Source: Spinellus fusiger
Lineage: Eukaryota > Mucoromycota > Mucoromycetes > Mucorales > Phycomycetaceae
DNA length: 64,000 bases
Reading direction: 5' to 3'
Assembly: GCA_025094145.1 (NCBI GenBank)
Contig: JALLLS010000109.1
Span: forward strand, 35,520 to 99,519
Part shown: in pieces, positions 35,268-48,240 of the stretch
How positions within the stretch are numbered: the stretch's first letter is position 1
How the letters are laid out: every line of letters starts with the position of its first letter
Made by a program: the position numbers and the translations under genes
Notes under the pieces: model-generated
What the model was told of the DNA's origin: nothing
The model's database searches: none
Seen by the model: only the letters and a program-made list of their open reading frames with translations

Positions 35268-37805
35268 CTATTTCCTTTTATTCCCCAAAGGTTTCCTGGT
35301 GCTTGAATGTGTGCTTGTTGCTGTTGTGGAAGGGGCACTGATACTACGTCCACCAATATTCGCACTTCCTGTGCCACCCAAACCACCACCCTCAACAGCA
35401 GCACCCTGAGGTCCTCTTAGTGCTGCCTTTTTGTTCTTTCCTTTGGCCCTGAAGGTAGACCGTTCACGCTTAGGTAACCAGCGCTCAGGATCGGGTGTTT
35501 GTTGAGCATCATAGGCTTTGGGCAAGCGTGGATTTCTCTTCTTTGGCTTCTTCACATGGGATCTTTTTATAGATAGATAGAGGCTTGAGTATGAGAATGG
35601 GTGGATAGATAGGTAGGTAGGTGGATAGAGGCAGCAACCAAGCTCACCGTCCCCTTTTCATTCATTCTTTTTCTTTTTTTCTTTCTCTTTTCAAGGTAGG
35701 GTTGGAGTGTCCTCTCAAGTCACTTACCCTTTTGGATCTTTCTTCACATAGCACCGCTTTACACCAGGCACACGACACTCCAGTCTCTCCGTATCAATAT
35801 GTTCAAACGCAATAGCAGGAAGTGCATCTCCATACTGCTCTGCCTTTGCAGGATCAATTTCAGTATAGGCTGAAATGAGTCCAGCAATGGCCTGGGCATC
35901 TGTGGGATCTGCCTTGACCAATTGCTCATAGTCAGCAGCAGCTTCGTGGTAACGACCTGCCTTGAGCTTAAAGGCAGCAGTTTGCTTCACGACAGATGCA
36001 GGTGTCTCCACCAAACGTCCCTTTTCTGATTTCCAATAAGCAGACGCACTGTCCAATGTCTCCATAGCCTTCTCCGATTGGTTGGTATGTTCATACAGCC
36101 ATACAAGCAGAGCCACCACACCAGGCTGGTAGGCCTCTTTTTTGCTGCCTTTTTCATTCGCACTCTTGATGTAGGCCTTGAGGGTCTTGAGGGCTTCCAA
36201 GGGTGTGGAGTGAAGTAGCTGGAGTTGAATGGTAGCAAATCGAAGGGCCAACGAGCCTGGTTTCTTTTCGCTGTATTTTTTTAATTCCTCCACTGCCTTT
36301 TCTCCTTTGTGTTGTTGGTACGTGGCAGCAGCAAGGGTAAGATAGAGCGCATCACTGTCAGGGTATTTGGCAATAAGATTCTGGGCAGAGTCTCTACAGG
36401 CAGAATGCTACAATGTCCTCCAAAATCATTGTTATTCTTCTTTCTATCCCTCTTTTTCTTTTTCTTTCTTTTTCTTCCTTCTATTTCTCCACTTCTTGTC
36501 ATTATAAAAAGAGGCGAGCTCTCTTGATCTATAGGCATTGGAGATTCATTCTATCCTTTGTAGAAAACGTACCTTATTCATGTACAGTTGCAGTAAAGAC
36601 TCGTTCATATAAAGAATGTACTTTTGGAATTTCTTCATTTTTGTTTCTGCTGTTTTGCTTGTGGCTACCTTGAGTTTCTTGGCAGCATCAGCCCAATCTT
36701 CGTCTTCTTGTACTGTGATGCTATTGTTGGAAGCAACTCCCATGACACATACATCATCAAGTCTATAGCGACAATGAATACAGAGAGAAAATGTGCGTGT
36801 TTGGCGAGAATAGAGATAGGCAAGAGAGAAAGAAAGAAGAAGAGGGGACTTACGTTGAAGTGAGGACAGATGTATACAATTCCCGGGCCTTTTTAATATT
36901 GCCTTGTAGCTGGTAAGTGTAGGCCAACTGTGTGACAATAGCGGCCTCTTCTTCATCCATGTCTTGTGTGTTGGCAGTGGTTTCCATTCTTCTTTCACTG
37001 CATTGCTCTAATAACAATAACAATAACAGCAGCAGCAGATATACGCATGCAAATATATCAAATGGGAATAAGAGAAAGAGCCATTGAACACCTCCCCCTT
37101 CTTATTTACTCTGAGCCATTTCAAGGTACTGTCGTGCCATATCAAATTCAGATCGGGCCAAGTGGATGGAGGCAGCATTGAATGCCACTTCATAGGCCAC
37201 GGGGAATGTGGTGTGCAGCAAGGATGGAATGTCCTCTTTGTTGATGTCTGCTGTAGGTTGAGTGTACAATAGACCGGCCTTGGCTGCTAATAAGTTGGTT
37301 TGGATTTCTTCATACAGGCGGTCGCTCTTATCAGTGGCCTTTAGCAGCTGTTCATACACTCTGGCAGCTGCTTCGTAGTTATCCTGAGCATACAACTAAC
37401 ACACCCGTGTCAATCCATAGAAACTCTCCTTTCTTTCTAATGACTCACCAATTGAGCTTCCAGGTACTGAAGGTTCCCATTTTGAGGTTCACCAGAGGAC
37501 TTTAACTCGCTCAATAAATCCAAAGCAGGCTGCAGCTGATGCGTTCGATAGTAGCAGTAGATTCTCTCAAAGTGCATGGGAGTCCCACTCTGTTTCAACT
37601 TTCGTGCCATCAACGACAGCGCCTCAGTGTATTTTTCAAGTCGAATAAGAGTCACTACTTTACACTGTAGGGCTAGGGTGTCGTTGGCGTCGAGTTGAAG
37701 GAGTTGGTTGCATAGTGACAGGCTGTGTTCATCCTGGTATTCCTCAGTAGACGCTTTCAGGTCCCTGTAGAGACTGGCCGTCTCTTCTTCTTTGTTGCTG
37801 GCCAT
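35268..37805 (-). CDS. SRP72: Signal recognition particle subunit SRP72
   Basis: At least six exons. The start chosen is the ATG at 37803-37805 (MASNKEEETASLYRDL). An in-frame upstream ATG (37910) would add 35 atypical residues. The protein is a TPR array (LYRDLKASTEEYQDEHSLSL; AQDNYEAAARVYEQLLKA; AYTYQLQGNIKKARELYTSV; YHEAAADYEQLVKADPTDAQ). The SRP72 RNA-binding signature follows near the C terminus: KPKKRNPRLPKAYDAQQTPD then PERWLPKRERSTF. SRP72 with SRP68 binds SRP RNA and takes part in co-translational targeting to the ER. The C-terminal tail is Gly/Ser/Thr-rich and ends in GNKRK. A TIR element begins 8 nt after the stop. Exon joins seen include 37449|37395 (phase 0) and AQ-K-QCSERRM near 37011. 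Confidence 0.92.
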
Positions 37806-38060
37806 AATCTTTGCTGTGGTGAAGGGGCAATGGAACAAGGTGGAGTGTGGAGTGTGTATTTCTAGTGTCAAAAGGACGACAGAAGGGTCACTGGCACGTG
37901 ATGAAGGCATGTGGCGTCATTCTCATGTGACGTGTACTCTTCTTCAGGCAGAGTAGGTTGCTTGGAGAAGGATTGAAATGAAACACAGTAAAGAAAAGAG
38001 GTTTCTAAAGGGAGAAAGAACAAAGGAGTTCTATTACACTACATACTATTAAATTATATT

Positions 38061-40242
38061 TCAGTGATCAGGAACATCAGATTTATTTACTTTTGTTCCA
38101 GCGTCTTTTTTCCTCAAATAGTTTTCAATGGCCTCTGCATCATGCACTTTTTCATTCAACGCATTTCTACATGCATAGAAAGAGAGGCTCACTTGGCTAT
38201 AGGACCTGTAGCATTTCTCTTCCAGCATTCCATTGAAGATGGAGAACCCATTGTCAGCAATAGCCTTGATCACTCGCACTTCATCCTCTAACTTCCAAGG
38301 CCTACGATCCAATTCAGGGTTAAGTGTCATAGAAAAACGCTTCTTTAGAGCTGAGGGTGTACGGTCTGAATCCATCAGTTTCTGGATTAAAAGCATATTA
38401 TCAAAGCCATGCTCTTTGATCAGACTTAACAGTCTATAGTCCTCATAAAGAGTAAAGTCTCCTAAACAAATAAATAAATAAATAGATGTATATATATATA
38501 TATATATATTATGAGAAGACATTGCTTGGTGTGTCATTAGGTCTTGTTTTCCACTTACCACACGGCCTTTGACGACGCAGATTCCTTTGTTTGCTCGAAA
38601 GAGTGTAAAGAACATCAGGAAAGTACCTATACTCTGATTGAAAGAACTGACGGTTATCAGGCATCTTTACGCACTTGGAGAAGAACAGAAGAACAAAGAA
38701 TTCCACAGGCACTGGTATCTGATTCTGAAGAGCCTCCCAATCTACCTTGGCTGTTACCTTTCCTTTAGTATGGGTGCGTAGTGTGTTTCCAATGTTTTCA
38801 GGATTGTAGGAACTGAACTTGAAAAACCAATAGGCAAAGTAGGCATCTGCTTCATGCTCCAAGTTCATTTCAATGGCAATGTCCTTCCACGCCTTGTTTT
38901 GTACTTCATACAGATGAACCAACTTAAATTCACGAGGAAAGTGGGTGGAGAGTGTGTGTTGCTTTGTGAGTGAAGAAGTTGAAGGGTGGTAAAACACTTT
39001 TTTCACGTTATTGGTCTCTTGTTCGTTGGTTTGTTGGGCTCTGTTTCGTCCTGTGAGGGGGACAGCAGGGATCTCCACAGCAGCACATATAGTAGGGACA
39101 TGTTCATCTGCTTTTAGTGTCTTGGGTGGTGTCATGGAGTGCGTTTTTATAGGGTAGACTGTGCCATGGGGTTCTATCTTCACAGAAGAAGAGGAGGAGG
39201 AGGAGGAGAAAGAAGAAAGAGAAGAAGATGCAAAATGAGTCGCATCGTACTCTTGTTTGTATTTCTTTGCAATGTTCTCTTCTTGTTCTTCATCATTATA
39301 GCAATGATAGGCTGCTCTTTTCTTTGGTAAAGAAACGTCATTGATTGGCTCTCGTTTGATGTAATACATGCTTGGTTTGCTGGAGGAAATGTAGCTCACT
39401 GGAGGTAGGTCTATATCTGCTGCTTTGATGATACGAGGAATGGCTCTTATAATCTGAGGTGTACTTGGACGGATCATTTCAATTGTACTTGAGTTAGTCG
39501 TTTGGCTGATATTTACACTAAAGCTTCTGCTTCTGCTTCTGCTTCTACTTTTGCTTTTGTCTGTACTGGTACTTGCACTAGTAACTACATCCGTAACTAC
39601 ATCCGTAACTACATCGGAAACTACATCGGAAACTACATCCGTAACTACACCAGGAATTACACCAGGAATTACATCGGAAACTACACCAGGAACTACACTC
39701 TTGGCGGCATGTATACGAGTGCGTGTTATAGCACGGGTCGTTGGACTGCTACTTGTGCTTCTACTTGCATCAGGCTTTGAGTTGGACTTGGACTGTCTAG
39801 TCTCACTGTTTTCTTGCTTGCTATTTGTTTTTGGATTGACACGTTGCTTTTTATGCATTTCACTGTCATTCTTATCTGATATACGTTTACTACTTCTTTT
39901 GTTATCATTTGCTATTGTGTTTTTGACCTCAAGTGACTTGGCACGTGTGTTTCTGTAGGGAGCGTCCTCTTTCAACAGAGCAAGTTCATCATTAGATAGT
40001 ATCTTCTTGCTGTCGAACTTTCTATAGACAGGCAAAGTGTCTTGTGTCTTGAACTTTAGAGTGTTCTTTACATTCTCTTCATTGTCTTCACATTCTTCCT
40101 CACTGTCATTGTCTCCTTCGTCAGACACGTGTTCTTTTGTTGTTGAGGTGGTGGGTAAGGTCAGAGGCGTTTCTCTCCAAAATGACACGACAGATGAGAA
40201 TAGGGTGGACAGTCTAGAGAACATTGGTGGGACTAGGCTCAA
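38061..40242 (-). CDS. Myb/SANT-like DNA-binding protein
   Basis: Two exons joined across an AT-rich intron of about 95 nt (near 38466-38560). The N-terminal ~370 residues look disordered: an acidic patch (DEGDNDSEEECEDNEEN), Lys/Ser-rich blocks, a valine-rich tandem repeat of VVSDV/VVTDV/VIPGV units (about 185-220) and poly-Ser. A SANT-like helix set follows: FPREFKLVHLYEVQNKAWKD then IAIEMNLEHEADAYFAYWFF. Exon 2 adds two more Myb-like units, FTLYEDYRLLSLIKEHGFDN and RRPWKLEDEVRVIKAIADNG. Repeated helices with spaced Trp/Phe are the Myb/SANT signature, so a chromatin or transcription role is likely. The specific orthologue is not recognised. Confidence 0.7.
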
Positions 40243-41214
40243 AGTAGCTTTTTTTTTTGTTCATTAAATAGACATTTCCATAAATAACAGTCACCCACAA
40301 GGACGTGGATAAGTTGACATTGCGTGCTCCGTGTTGGTCTTTCCCTGAGTTTGAAAATCAGATATGGATGGAGCAAGTGATTTGCAAGTGGTCCAAGCAA
40401 AATAAATAAGTAAATAAATAGATTTCTATACTTGTAAAGAGGATACACACCTAAAGATTCCTGGGATATAAAAGTAAATACACGGACAATAAAATTATAC
40501 TATTCCCATAATTGGCTGATGTGTTTTTAAAAAAGTATCTCCAGAAAGCATTAGTGTATTTTTGAGGAATAAAATAGAGTATAGAAATGTAGTATGATTA
40601 AAAAAAAAAGAAAAAAAAAAGACAGCTGTATCTTGATGTAGTGTAGCGATAACTACACCGGATTCTTTTTTTCTTTTTTTCTTTTTTATGTTTTGGTGGG
40701 TTGGCTACTATTAGCTAGCTGTTTGTCTGATTGTTGGAGATATATGTCCTGACAGGAATAACCCGGCTTCTATTCAATATCAGTGATTGAGCCTTTTTAC
40801 TGTTACAATCTTTAGAGCAGGTTCCATGAAGAAAAGATAAAAGACGAGTTGACCTTTTTTCTTTTTATGCTATTTCTGTTTTATAACAGTTTTTCATATG
40901 CCATTCATTCAATCTGTGATTTTAAAAATAAGTTGTGCTAAAGCATAAAGCCTGTATATCTATCAATGGAAATTGTGAATATTATGGGCTTTCTATGCAC
41001 ATATACAGTCCCATACAATAAGTGAGTGGACAGAATTATTATTCTTATTCTTATTCTTATTCTTATTATTTTGAGAAATAGAGATATATCTATCAGTACA
41101 AGATGTTCATAATAAAAGGTTCATGGAATAACACAAGATTTAGAGTAGATGTTCTTTAACTGATTTTCTACATTCTCATTATAAAGAGACTGCTCAGTGC
41201 TTTGTAACAGTCTT
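40243..41214. other. Intergenic spacer
   Basis: No gene is seen. The left part is the promoter side of the Myb-like gene. A short CTTATT repeat lies at 41042-41068. Confidence 0.5.
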
Positions 41215-41595
41215 TATTTTTAATCACTCTAGTCCCTTTATCATTGCCCATAACTGTCTATGGTGTCTAGGGTGTCTAAGGTATACTTCCAAGCATAGTG
41301 ATCTATCTCCCAAGGATAAAGAACAAGGCCTTTAGGGTATATATTCTATTGCTATGAGAGAACACATTTAGGCAGTAGCTATAGTCATAATATACTATTA
41401 CAATAAACAATTCTATTCATAAACAATCTATTTTATTGATAATACAATTTGATAGTGTGATATCCATAAAAGGAAACAATTATTTGGATACTCACAAACC
41501 TTTTGATTTTAAACAGTTCCATATAAGGTGCGTTTTTTAATGATGTAAAAGGAAAGAGATATCATCGCTTAAAGGCCAGAAAATCTTTGGGTGTG
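41215..41595. mobile_element. Partial TIR element (MITE-like), copy 3, inverted
   Basis: This matches the reverse complement of the left ~450 bp of copy 1, ending in a perfect TIR AATCTTTGGGTGTG next to TA (41596-41597). The shared segments include TCTCCCAAGGATAAA and ATTGCTATGA. It lacks the other terminus. It is more diverged than copies 1 and 2 are from each other and sits about 160 bp past the XPO1 stop. Confidence 0.7.
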
Positions 41596-41757
41596 TAGTG
41601 TCTGTAAAAGGGATTCATATGACTCCAGTACTTTTTATCTCACACACTCACAAATATATAAATATAGATAGATATTGATACCCTCCCCCCCCTTTTTTTA
41701 CACTCGCTATTTATTAAAAGCAATTCTCGGTACTTCTGGGAATAGTAAAAACTCACT

Positions 41758-42530
41758 CTAAAGTGCTTCGTCTTCGTCCATTACAGGAAGCTCAGACGGC
41801 TTCACCATACCAGGAATACTCAATGCCTTTTCAAGTTCTGCTCTTCGTGTTGATTCGAGCTGGGCTTCTTTTTCTTCGAGATAAAGCTCGGCATTTTCTC
41901 CTGCAAACTCCTTCAATTGAATAAGGAAGTCACGTACTTCCAGTTTGAAGGTGGCATGGACACCGTTGTACTTAAACATGGCCATAACAAACATATTGAT
42001 TTGGCCACTAAGAAAATCAAGGGACAGGGTTAGATGGATGTCCTGGTGAATCTGCTGGACTTACCCTTGTAAATGAGGAAAGGCATTGCGGAGAAGTAAT
42101 GTCACATAGCCTTCAAGGAACTGGACATTACTTATAGTAGGATCTTCCACTTGGGCTGGATCATAAAGAGGCACTTGAATATAGTTGTTGGTGACCAAAC
42201 CAAACAGTTGTGCAAGGACTTCTGTTTGTCCCTTGAAGCCTACATACTCTCTTTTTAGTCTACTGATGCAACACAGTCATGCCACTTTACCACTCTTATG
42301 GTCTCGATCTGTTAGCACAAAGAAGATATCCTGTAAAATACTCAAGTAGTATGTTTGGTAAAATACGCCAGCAATACTGGGATCTGTGCGGCTAATATTA
42401 CTGATGAGTTCTCCACAGATCTGAAGACTGACATCTGCAATGTCTCTCATAGTATGTTTGAATCCCCACACTATACTATCAATAAGGAGCTTGAACTGTG
42501 ATGGGGCCAGTTCTAATAGGGCTATAGAAT

Positions 42531-42561
<31 letters not shown>

Positions 42562-45500
42562 TAAGATAAGATAAGCACAAGATGAGCACAGGAGACATCT
42601 CTAGGAAATGGTGGCTTCCTGTCTTCTTTACCTGGGAAACACTGGAAGTTGATAGCACGCAGCATATTATAGAAACCAGTACGATGCTCAGGGAATTCAG
42701 TAAAGTCCTTTGTGATCATATTCAAAGTGGGCTCAAAAGTAGCCTCCAGAATAGCAGGTATACGGGGTGTCATCAATGTCTACTCAACCCCATCATACCA
42801 TTAGACGGAACACTAGTGACGCTCATGCACCAACGACGGGCAATACTTACACCTAATCTCGTCACCATTGTAGCAAGGACCTCCAAGACTTCTGCATCTC
42901 TGGCGACATCAGCAGAGAGACAGTAGTCTGGAAGCACAGCATCAAAGAAGGGTCCTACCATGTTATTATTCACAAGATGGAGGTCCTCTGCTGCCTCCAC
43001 ATAGGCATCCACCAACTTGAGCACTTCTCTTTTAATGGTTCTCAGACCACGTATTCTTGGTGTCTTTGTTGCTATCAATCCCTGCTCTGCTATGATCTGT
43101 GTAATCATCTTGCCCACAGAACTGTACAGTGTCAGTAGATCTATATAGATTTTGCTCAATTGGATAATAAAAGCAGGTCCAACTGCACCACAGGCAGACA
43201 CATTGGTCTTAAGTACATTGGCAATCAATTTGATTTGATTGGCATCACTCAAGATGTTGATGTTCTGCTTGGCTTGTGACATGAACTCATTCCACTATGT
43301 ACACACATCCACCTCTTCTCATCAGCAATCTATGCACTACATAGGACTTTGAGACAGACATACCGCTGCATTTGGCTGTTCCATGTAATTCAGCATCAGA
43401 CGCTCCTGTGCTGGTTTGCTATGCTGTGCTGAAATCATGTAGCCAAGGGCCTCGTAGAATGTATGGATCTAATGCACCCCACCAATCAGCCTCTCTTCTT
43501 CAACAAAACTAGGCCATTGAATACCAGTTACCTGTTGTGCCACTAAATCTGATGTGATACCAGAAACACTCTCAAGAATCTCATCAATAAAGGGACGCAC
43601 TTCGCCTGATTGTTGAAGCACAAAGTGACGCTTGCACTTTTGAGCAATCTTAATAAACGTATCACAAGCCATGTCCTGTACACCCTCATGGGATTCATGC
43701 ATAAACTCAAACAACTTGTTTACGACTGTCTTGAGGAACTTCCAATGAGCTTTTAAGAAGCGAGGGTATTGGCCCACAGTGTACATAATATTAGAAGCCA
43801 CCACAGCCTTGTTATCCTTGCCACGCTTCATTTCGCACAGGCTGAGTAGCTCCTTGATTACAGTGACAAGGAATCGTTTCTCGGTTTCCTCACTCATGGC
43901 ACCAGAAATAGAACCAATGGCCCAGCACAACTTGTTCAAGTTCTGCCATGACCACTCACTGCCGTCCATCTTGTCCGTGCCATGAGCAACTTACTTCTTA
44001 TTTAATAATAATAAAAGGGGACTTACTTGTTTTTGGAGCTTGGTCGACATGATTTCCTCAGTGTCAGCTACATCCAAGTTGGTCAAGTACACCAGAACTT
44101 CCTTCATGCTCTTGTAAAGAACAATGGTGTCACTCTCTTTGAAGAATTCACGCACAATCTCTCCTTCATCGTTCTCTACCACCAACACCTAATCATCCCA
44201 TCCAACACCATTGTTATATCCATAGATCAGTACCAATAGCCAGCCTTGAAGGGGAGAATGTCCCTGGGGAAGGTGGGTTTGCTTACTTCTTCAGGCTTCA
44301 CCATACGCTCAATCATAACAATTCTCAAGTTGGAGAGAACATTCAAGTAAATGGCTTTGCGGGACCGATGGCCTGCATTCTGCATAGCATTGAGGCCTGC
44401 TCCTAAATCCAACAAGGGCATTTCCATCGAGGGCACATCGGCATTTCCCAAAGTACGCACTTCTTCAAACAATTCCTGGACCTAATACACACACACACAC
44501 ACACACCATTTGCCACCGATGCCATTAGTGTTCTGTTTGTCTTTGCACTTTGCCAACGAATGACATACCAATTGAGCCCAGTACTCCAAACAGATCTTGA
44601 AGATCTCTCTGTCATCCACACGGGATATTTTGATCAGGTAGTAGTGGGCATTCACCAATAACTCGGTTGTTCCTGCCACCTGCTCAAGAATCTACTCTCC
44701 CCTTTGGTCAACCCTCCAAAGAAGAAAAAAAGGAAAGAGGCCCCCTCTCTTTGTTGTTGCTGGACTTACTTTAAGATGAGAAGACAGAAACCCAGTCAGA
44801 AACAAGGCCAAGTTCTGTACAAACTCCTGGTCATCATCTGCACTGTTATCATACACTTCGGCTAGATCTGTGCTGGGAGGGACCATGACATTGACAGATG
44901 TCATGACACTTGTGAACATGGCAGCTAATTTATCATGGTAGTTGTTTTCGACTTTGAGGCCGCCGATTTCAGTCAGGCACTGTAGAGTGACATTGCGAGT
45001 TTCTCTTTCCATTAAAAACTAAACCCTATGTGTGAGAATGGCACGGTATGTATCACTAAAAAAAACACCTCCACACCTCCACACACAGAGAGATCCATAG
45101 ATCCACAACCACACACCACACACCACACACCACTGACTTACTCTATTGCACAGTGTATCAATCAGACTTGTTTCAAACACATAGCCCAATGGAATCCAAC
45201 TCAAGAATCGCAACAAAGTCTCAAGGGTAGCAAGAATCAGACTGGGCTTCTGTGCCTTGTCAAGTACTTCTTTGCACAATTGGAAAATACCAGAGAATTC
45301 ACCACACATCTGGCTTCGGAGGTTGGAGGTTTTTAACTGGGTCATCTGTTCAGCTGAATAATCAAAGATCTCCTCACTAATGAAGAAAGTGAGTGAGTGA
45401 GTGACTGGATTGACTGGACTGACCTGAGTAATTTGAGAATGGCCATGTTGTTCTCACACAAGGACAGGTTGGTCTTACTAGAGTCCACGACTTCAGGGAT

Positions 45501-46403
45501 AAACGAGGGCCAGTTACGGGGCCATTCTTGTTTAAGGACCTACACATGGCATGGTAAATAGTAAGCATTGGGCTGTGGATTGAAGGGAGGGAGGAGTGTG
45601 AATAGGAAAGGGTGGAATTGGCTGTTTTCTGGTGGTCAAGGCGTATCACAATAACAAGAATTCCCAAATACCACTGCTACTCATACCACCACCACCAAAG
45701 AGAGAATAAAACAAGAGAAAGGTGTCTGTTTTTCCTCTCTCTTTACTTCTACTTTACCTGCACCAACACCATGTTTAATTTGTTCAGGTAAGTGCGCTCA
45801 CGGATCATGGTACTTTCATCTGCAGACACCTTGACAATGACATTCACAATAAAATAGCGAATGGCTATAAGAAAAGAAAAAGGGTGTTAACTACACTCCC
45901 AAGAAAAAGAAGAAACGTTATCCACTCTAGAAATCTTACCCGTGCGACTGTCGGGAGGAAGTGTATTCCACCGTGTCTGAATGAACTTTTCAAGAATTTG
46001 TAGTGCAATAAACTAGAGGCAACAGACAGAAACAAGAGTCATTAGGAAGAGATCAGTCAATGAAATAATAAATAAAGTCCATGTGTCCACTATAAAGACT
46101 GACCTTTGTTTGAGGAACATTAGAGTGCTCAAGAATACCGTCTACGCGTGTCCATGCCTCTTCATGGTCTTGGAATTCAGTCAATACTTTTTGAGCCATT
46201 TGTTGCTATCAAAATATCATGTGTGTGTATGTAGGTCAATCATCCATTTTTTTTTTCATTCTTCACTTTAAAAATAAAATAGAGGCAGTGTTATGTGTTG
46301 ACTAATGTACCTCACTACCGACACCGGTAAAGAATTTCAGCACCACTTGATCAAGTTGGGCTACATCCAACTCTTTGGAAAAGTCTAAGATGCTTTCTGT
46401 CAT
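41758..46403 (-). CDS. XPO1: Exportin-1 (CRM1) nuclear export receptor
   Basis: A gene of many exons beginning [20 protein letters not shown] (46403) and ending [18 protein letters not shown]. Translation in order gives the importin-beta N-terminal region ([19 protein letters not shown] segments near 46.1 kb), the CRIME/HEAT core, and the cargo-groove block [20 protein letters not shown] then [40 protein letters not shown] and [18 protein letters not shown]. These are near-identical to CRM1 across eukaryotes. The C-terminal HEATs include [20 protein letters not shown] and [20 protein letters not shown]. The protein carries leucine-rich NES cargo out of the nucleus with RanGTP. The groove cysteine (NKLCWAIG), which leptomycin B attacks, is present. 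Length is near the usual ~1070 residues, and no break was seen. CA repeats occur in an intron at about 44485-44506. Confidence 0.96.
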
Positions 46404-46679
46404 GGGAGGATGTTGAAAGGTGTCTTAAAGTCATAACGCGAGAACACAGCACTTGGACGCCTGAACGAGATAAACAAGTCACAATAGAGATACGTCATTG
46501 TTAATTGCTGCAGGTATTTTGTAAAGCGATCACAGTAGCACCTCCGCCTGAAAAGAGAGAGTGGAGTGGGAGAGAGATGGACAGTGCAAAAAAAGAAAAG
46601 AAAAGAAAAGAAAAAAAAAGGGGGGGAGGTGATATTATCAGTATTATCAGTATTAGTGTTTATCAGTAATTACACTAAT

Positions 46680-46777
46680 AACACTCATAATAACACTCAT
46701 AATAACACTCATAATAACACTCATAATAACACTCATAATAACACTCATAATAACACTCATAATTACACTCATAATAA
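46680..46777. repeat. 12-bp minisatellite AATAACACTCAT
   Basis: About eight near-perfect tandem copies of AATAACACTCAT lie between the XPO1 and ATG5 5' ends, inside what is probably a shared divergent promoter region. One copy has T for C (AATTACACTCAT). Confidence 0.95.
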
Positions 46778-46901
46778 TATAACATCCTCTACAGCCCACA
46801 ACTACAGGACAGCATAAAATGGAGACTGAAAGAAGGGGGAGTCTGTCTGTACAGCATAAACGTGACTCTTTTCTTATTCACTTACTTACACCTATACCTC
46901 A

Positions 46902-48064
46902 TGTCTCTGTTGGATGACACTATTGCACGGGCTATTTGGGATGGAAAACTCCCTCTGCATATTACACTCCATGCCAAAAACACACCTGCTATGGCCCAAC
47001 CCCAGGAGCCTATCTATGCAAGTTCTGCTGATAGAGTGTGTCATGACTTATATTGAAATAGGTGGAGGTGGCACGACTCTCCTATCTGACACTGGTAACC
47101 CACCAACTCCTGCCTGTTTACACTGGTCTTGGACTGGAGGTACAGCCTGAGCAAGTGTGGTATGCCTATGAAGGAGAACCCCTCAAATGGTAAAAGAGAA
47201 AGAAGACAAAGGATAGGGAGGTAGTCAAGGAGACTCACTTCCTAGGGCCATTCTTCTGTAGGCACTATCCATTAGGCCTTCTCTATGACTTGCTGACATT
47301 TCCTGCCTCACAGCACACGACATTCGGTGATAAGGCGTGTCTTCCATGGCACATTGATGTCTATTTCAATGGATTCCCTACTGATAAACTACTACGCAAT
47401 CCAACCCTAGACACCGCCCAAGACATGTATATGTCCATGATCAAAGAGGTAATCTAGTCCGGTGTCTGTTCTAGGAAGAGTGGCTTACTCATATGGTACC
47501 AAGCAAAGGCAGACTTCCTTCGTCACGGCACTACCAAACGTGTCATGAACTTATCCAAGCAGGACCAAACACAACTATGGCAGTCTCGTATTGCAGGTAC
47601 ATTTGTATCATTAGGCTCTGGTCTTGTTGTAGATTCTCATTCTTACGGCTCCAATAACACTACTAGACAAATACAATGACTATTGGAGTGTCAATAAGCA
47701 ATTATTAGAGAGTGGTCCTTCTTTACGCTATGTTCCTCTTCGTCTCTATCTTCCTAACCAATGTCCTATTCTTCAAGAACTCATTCCAGCCAATGACAGC
47801 AGTAGGTCATCTATCCCAACTATCCTATAGATCCTAATCCCTCTTTTGCTTCTATAAGAATGCCTCTTGATTGGGGATGCACTAGCAAGCGTATTGCCTG
47901 ATCTATTCTCACCCCCTGACAATATCAGTGCCATCCCTGTGTTGCATGGGATGCCTCTGCCTTTGGACACCCCTCTTGCATGGGCCTATGACAATCTCTG
48001 TTTTGCAGATAACTTTCTTCATATTGTAGTGAGTCAAAAGACAGATGTCCTACTCTCATCATAA
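46902..48064 (+). CDS. ATG5: Autophagy protein ATG5
   Basis: Five or six exons starting MSLLDDTIARAIWDGKLPLH. The first intron (47018-47061, 44 nt) begins GCAAGT and ends ATAG, a GC-AG intron. It is required to reach VEVARLSYLTLVTHQLLPVY in frame. Following exons give HYPLGLLYDLLTFPA, LPWHIDVYFNGFPTDKLLR, MIKE joined to ADFLRHGTTKRVMNLSKQDQ, YWSVNKQLLESGPSLRYVPL and the C-terminal VLPDLFSPPDNISAIPVLHG then TPLAWAYDNLCFADNFLHIV. These are the UblA, helix-rich and UblB segments of ATG5. The lysine in MIKEADFLRHG is at the position conjugated to ATG12 in known ATG5 proteins. The ATG12-ATG5 conjugate with ATG16 drives ATG8 lipidation on autophagosome membranes. The gene is divergent from XPO1 and convergent with the PP2C gene. 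Confidence 0.92.
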
Positions 48065-48240
48065 ATACAAGTGCAAACACAAACACAGATAATAATAATA
48101 ATAATAAAAACGTCTTTAGAGCAATGAAGAATGATATATACACATGTGTTTTTATATTAAGAGTCTCTCTTCTTCCTCGGTGTCTTTTGTCCACCCTTAC
48201 ATAGACTTCTTCCCAGTAGTGATGTTGATTGTTGTTGCTC

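Noticed and set aside
46680..46777. Regular 12-bp repeats considered as a CRISPR-like array
   Set aside because: Units are directly tandem with no spacers, in a eukaryotic promoter region.
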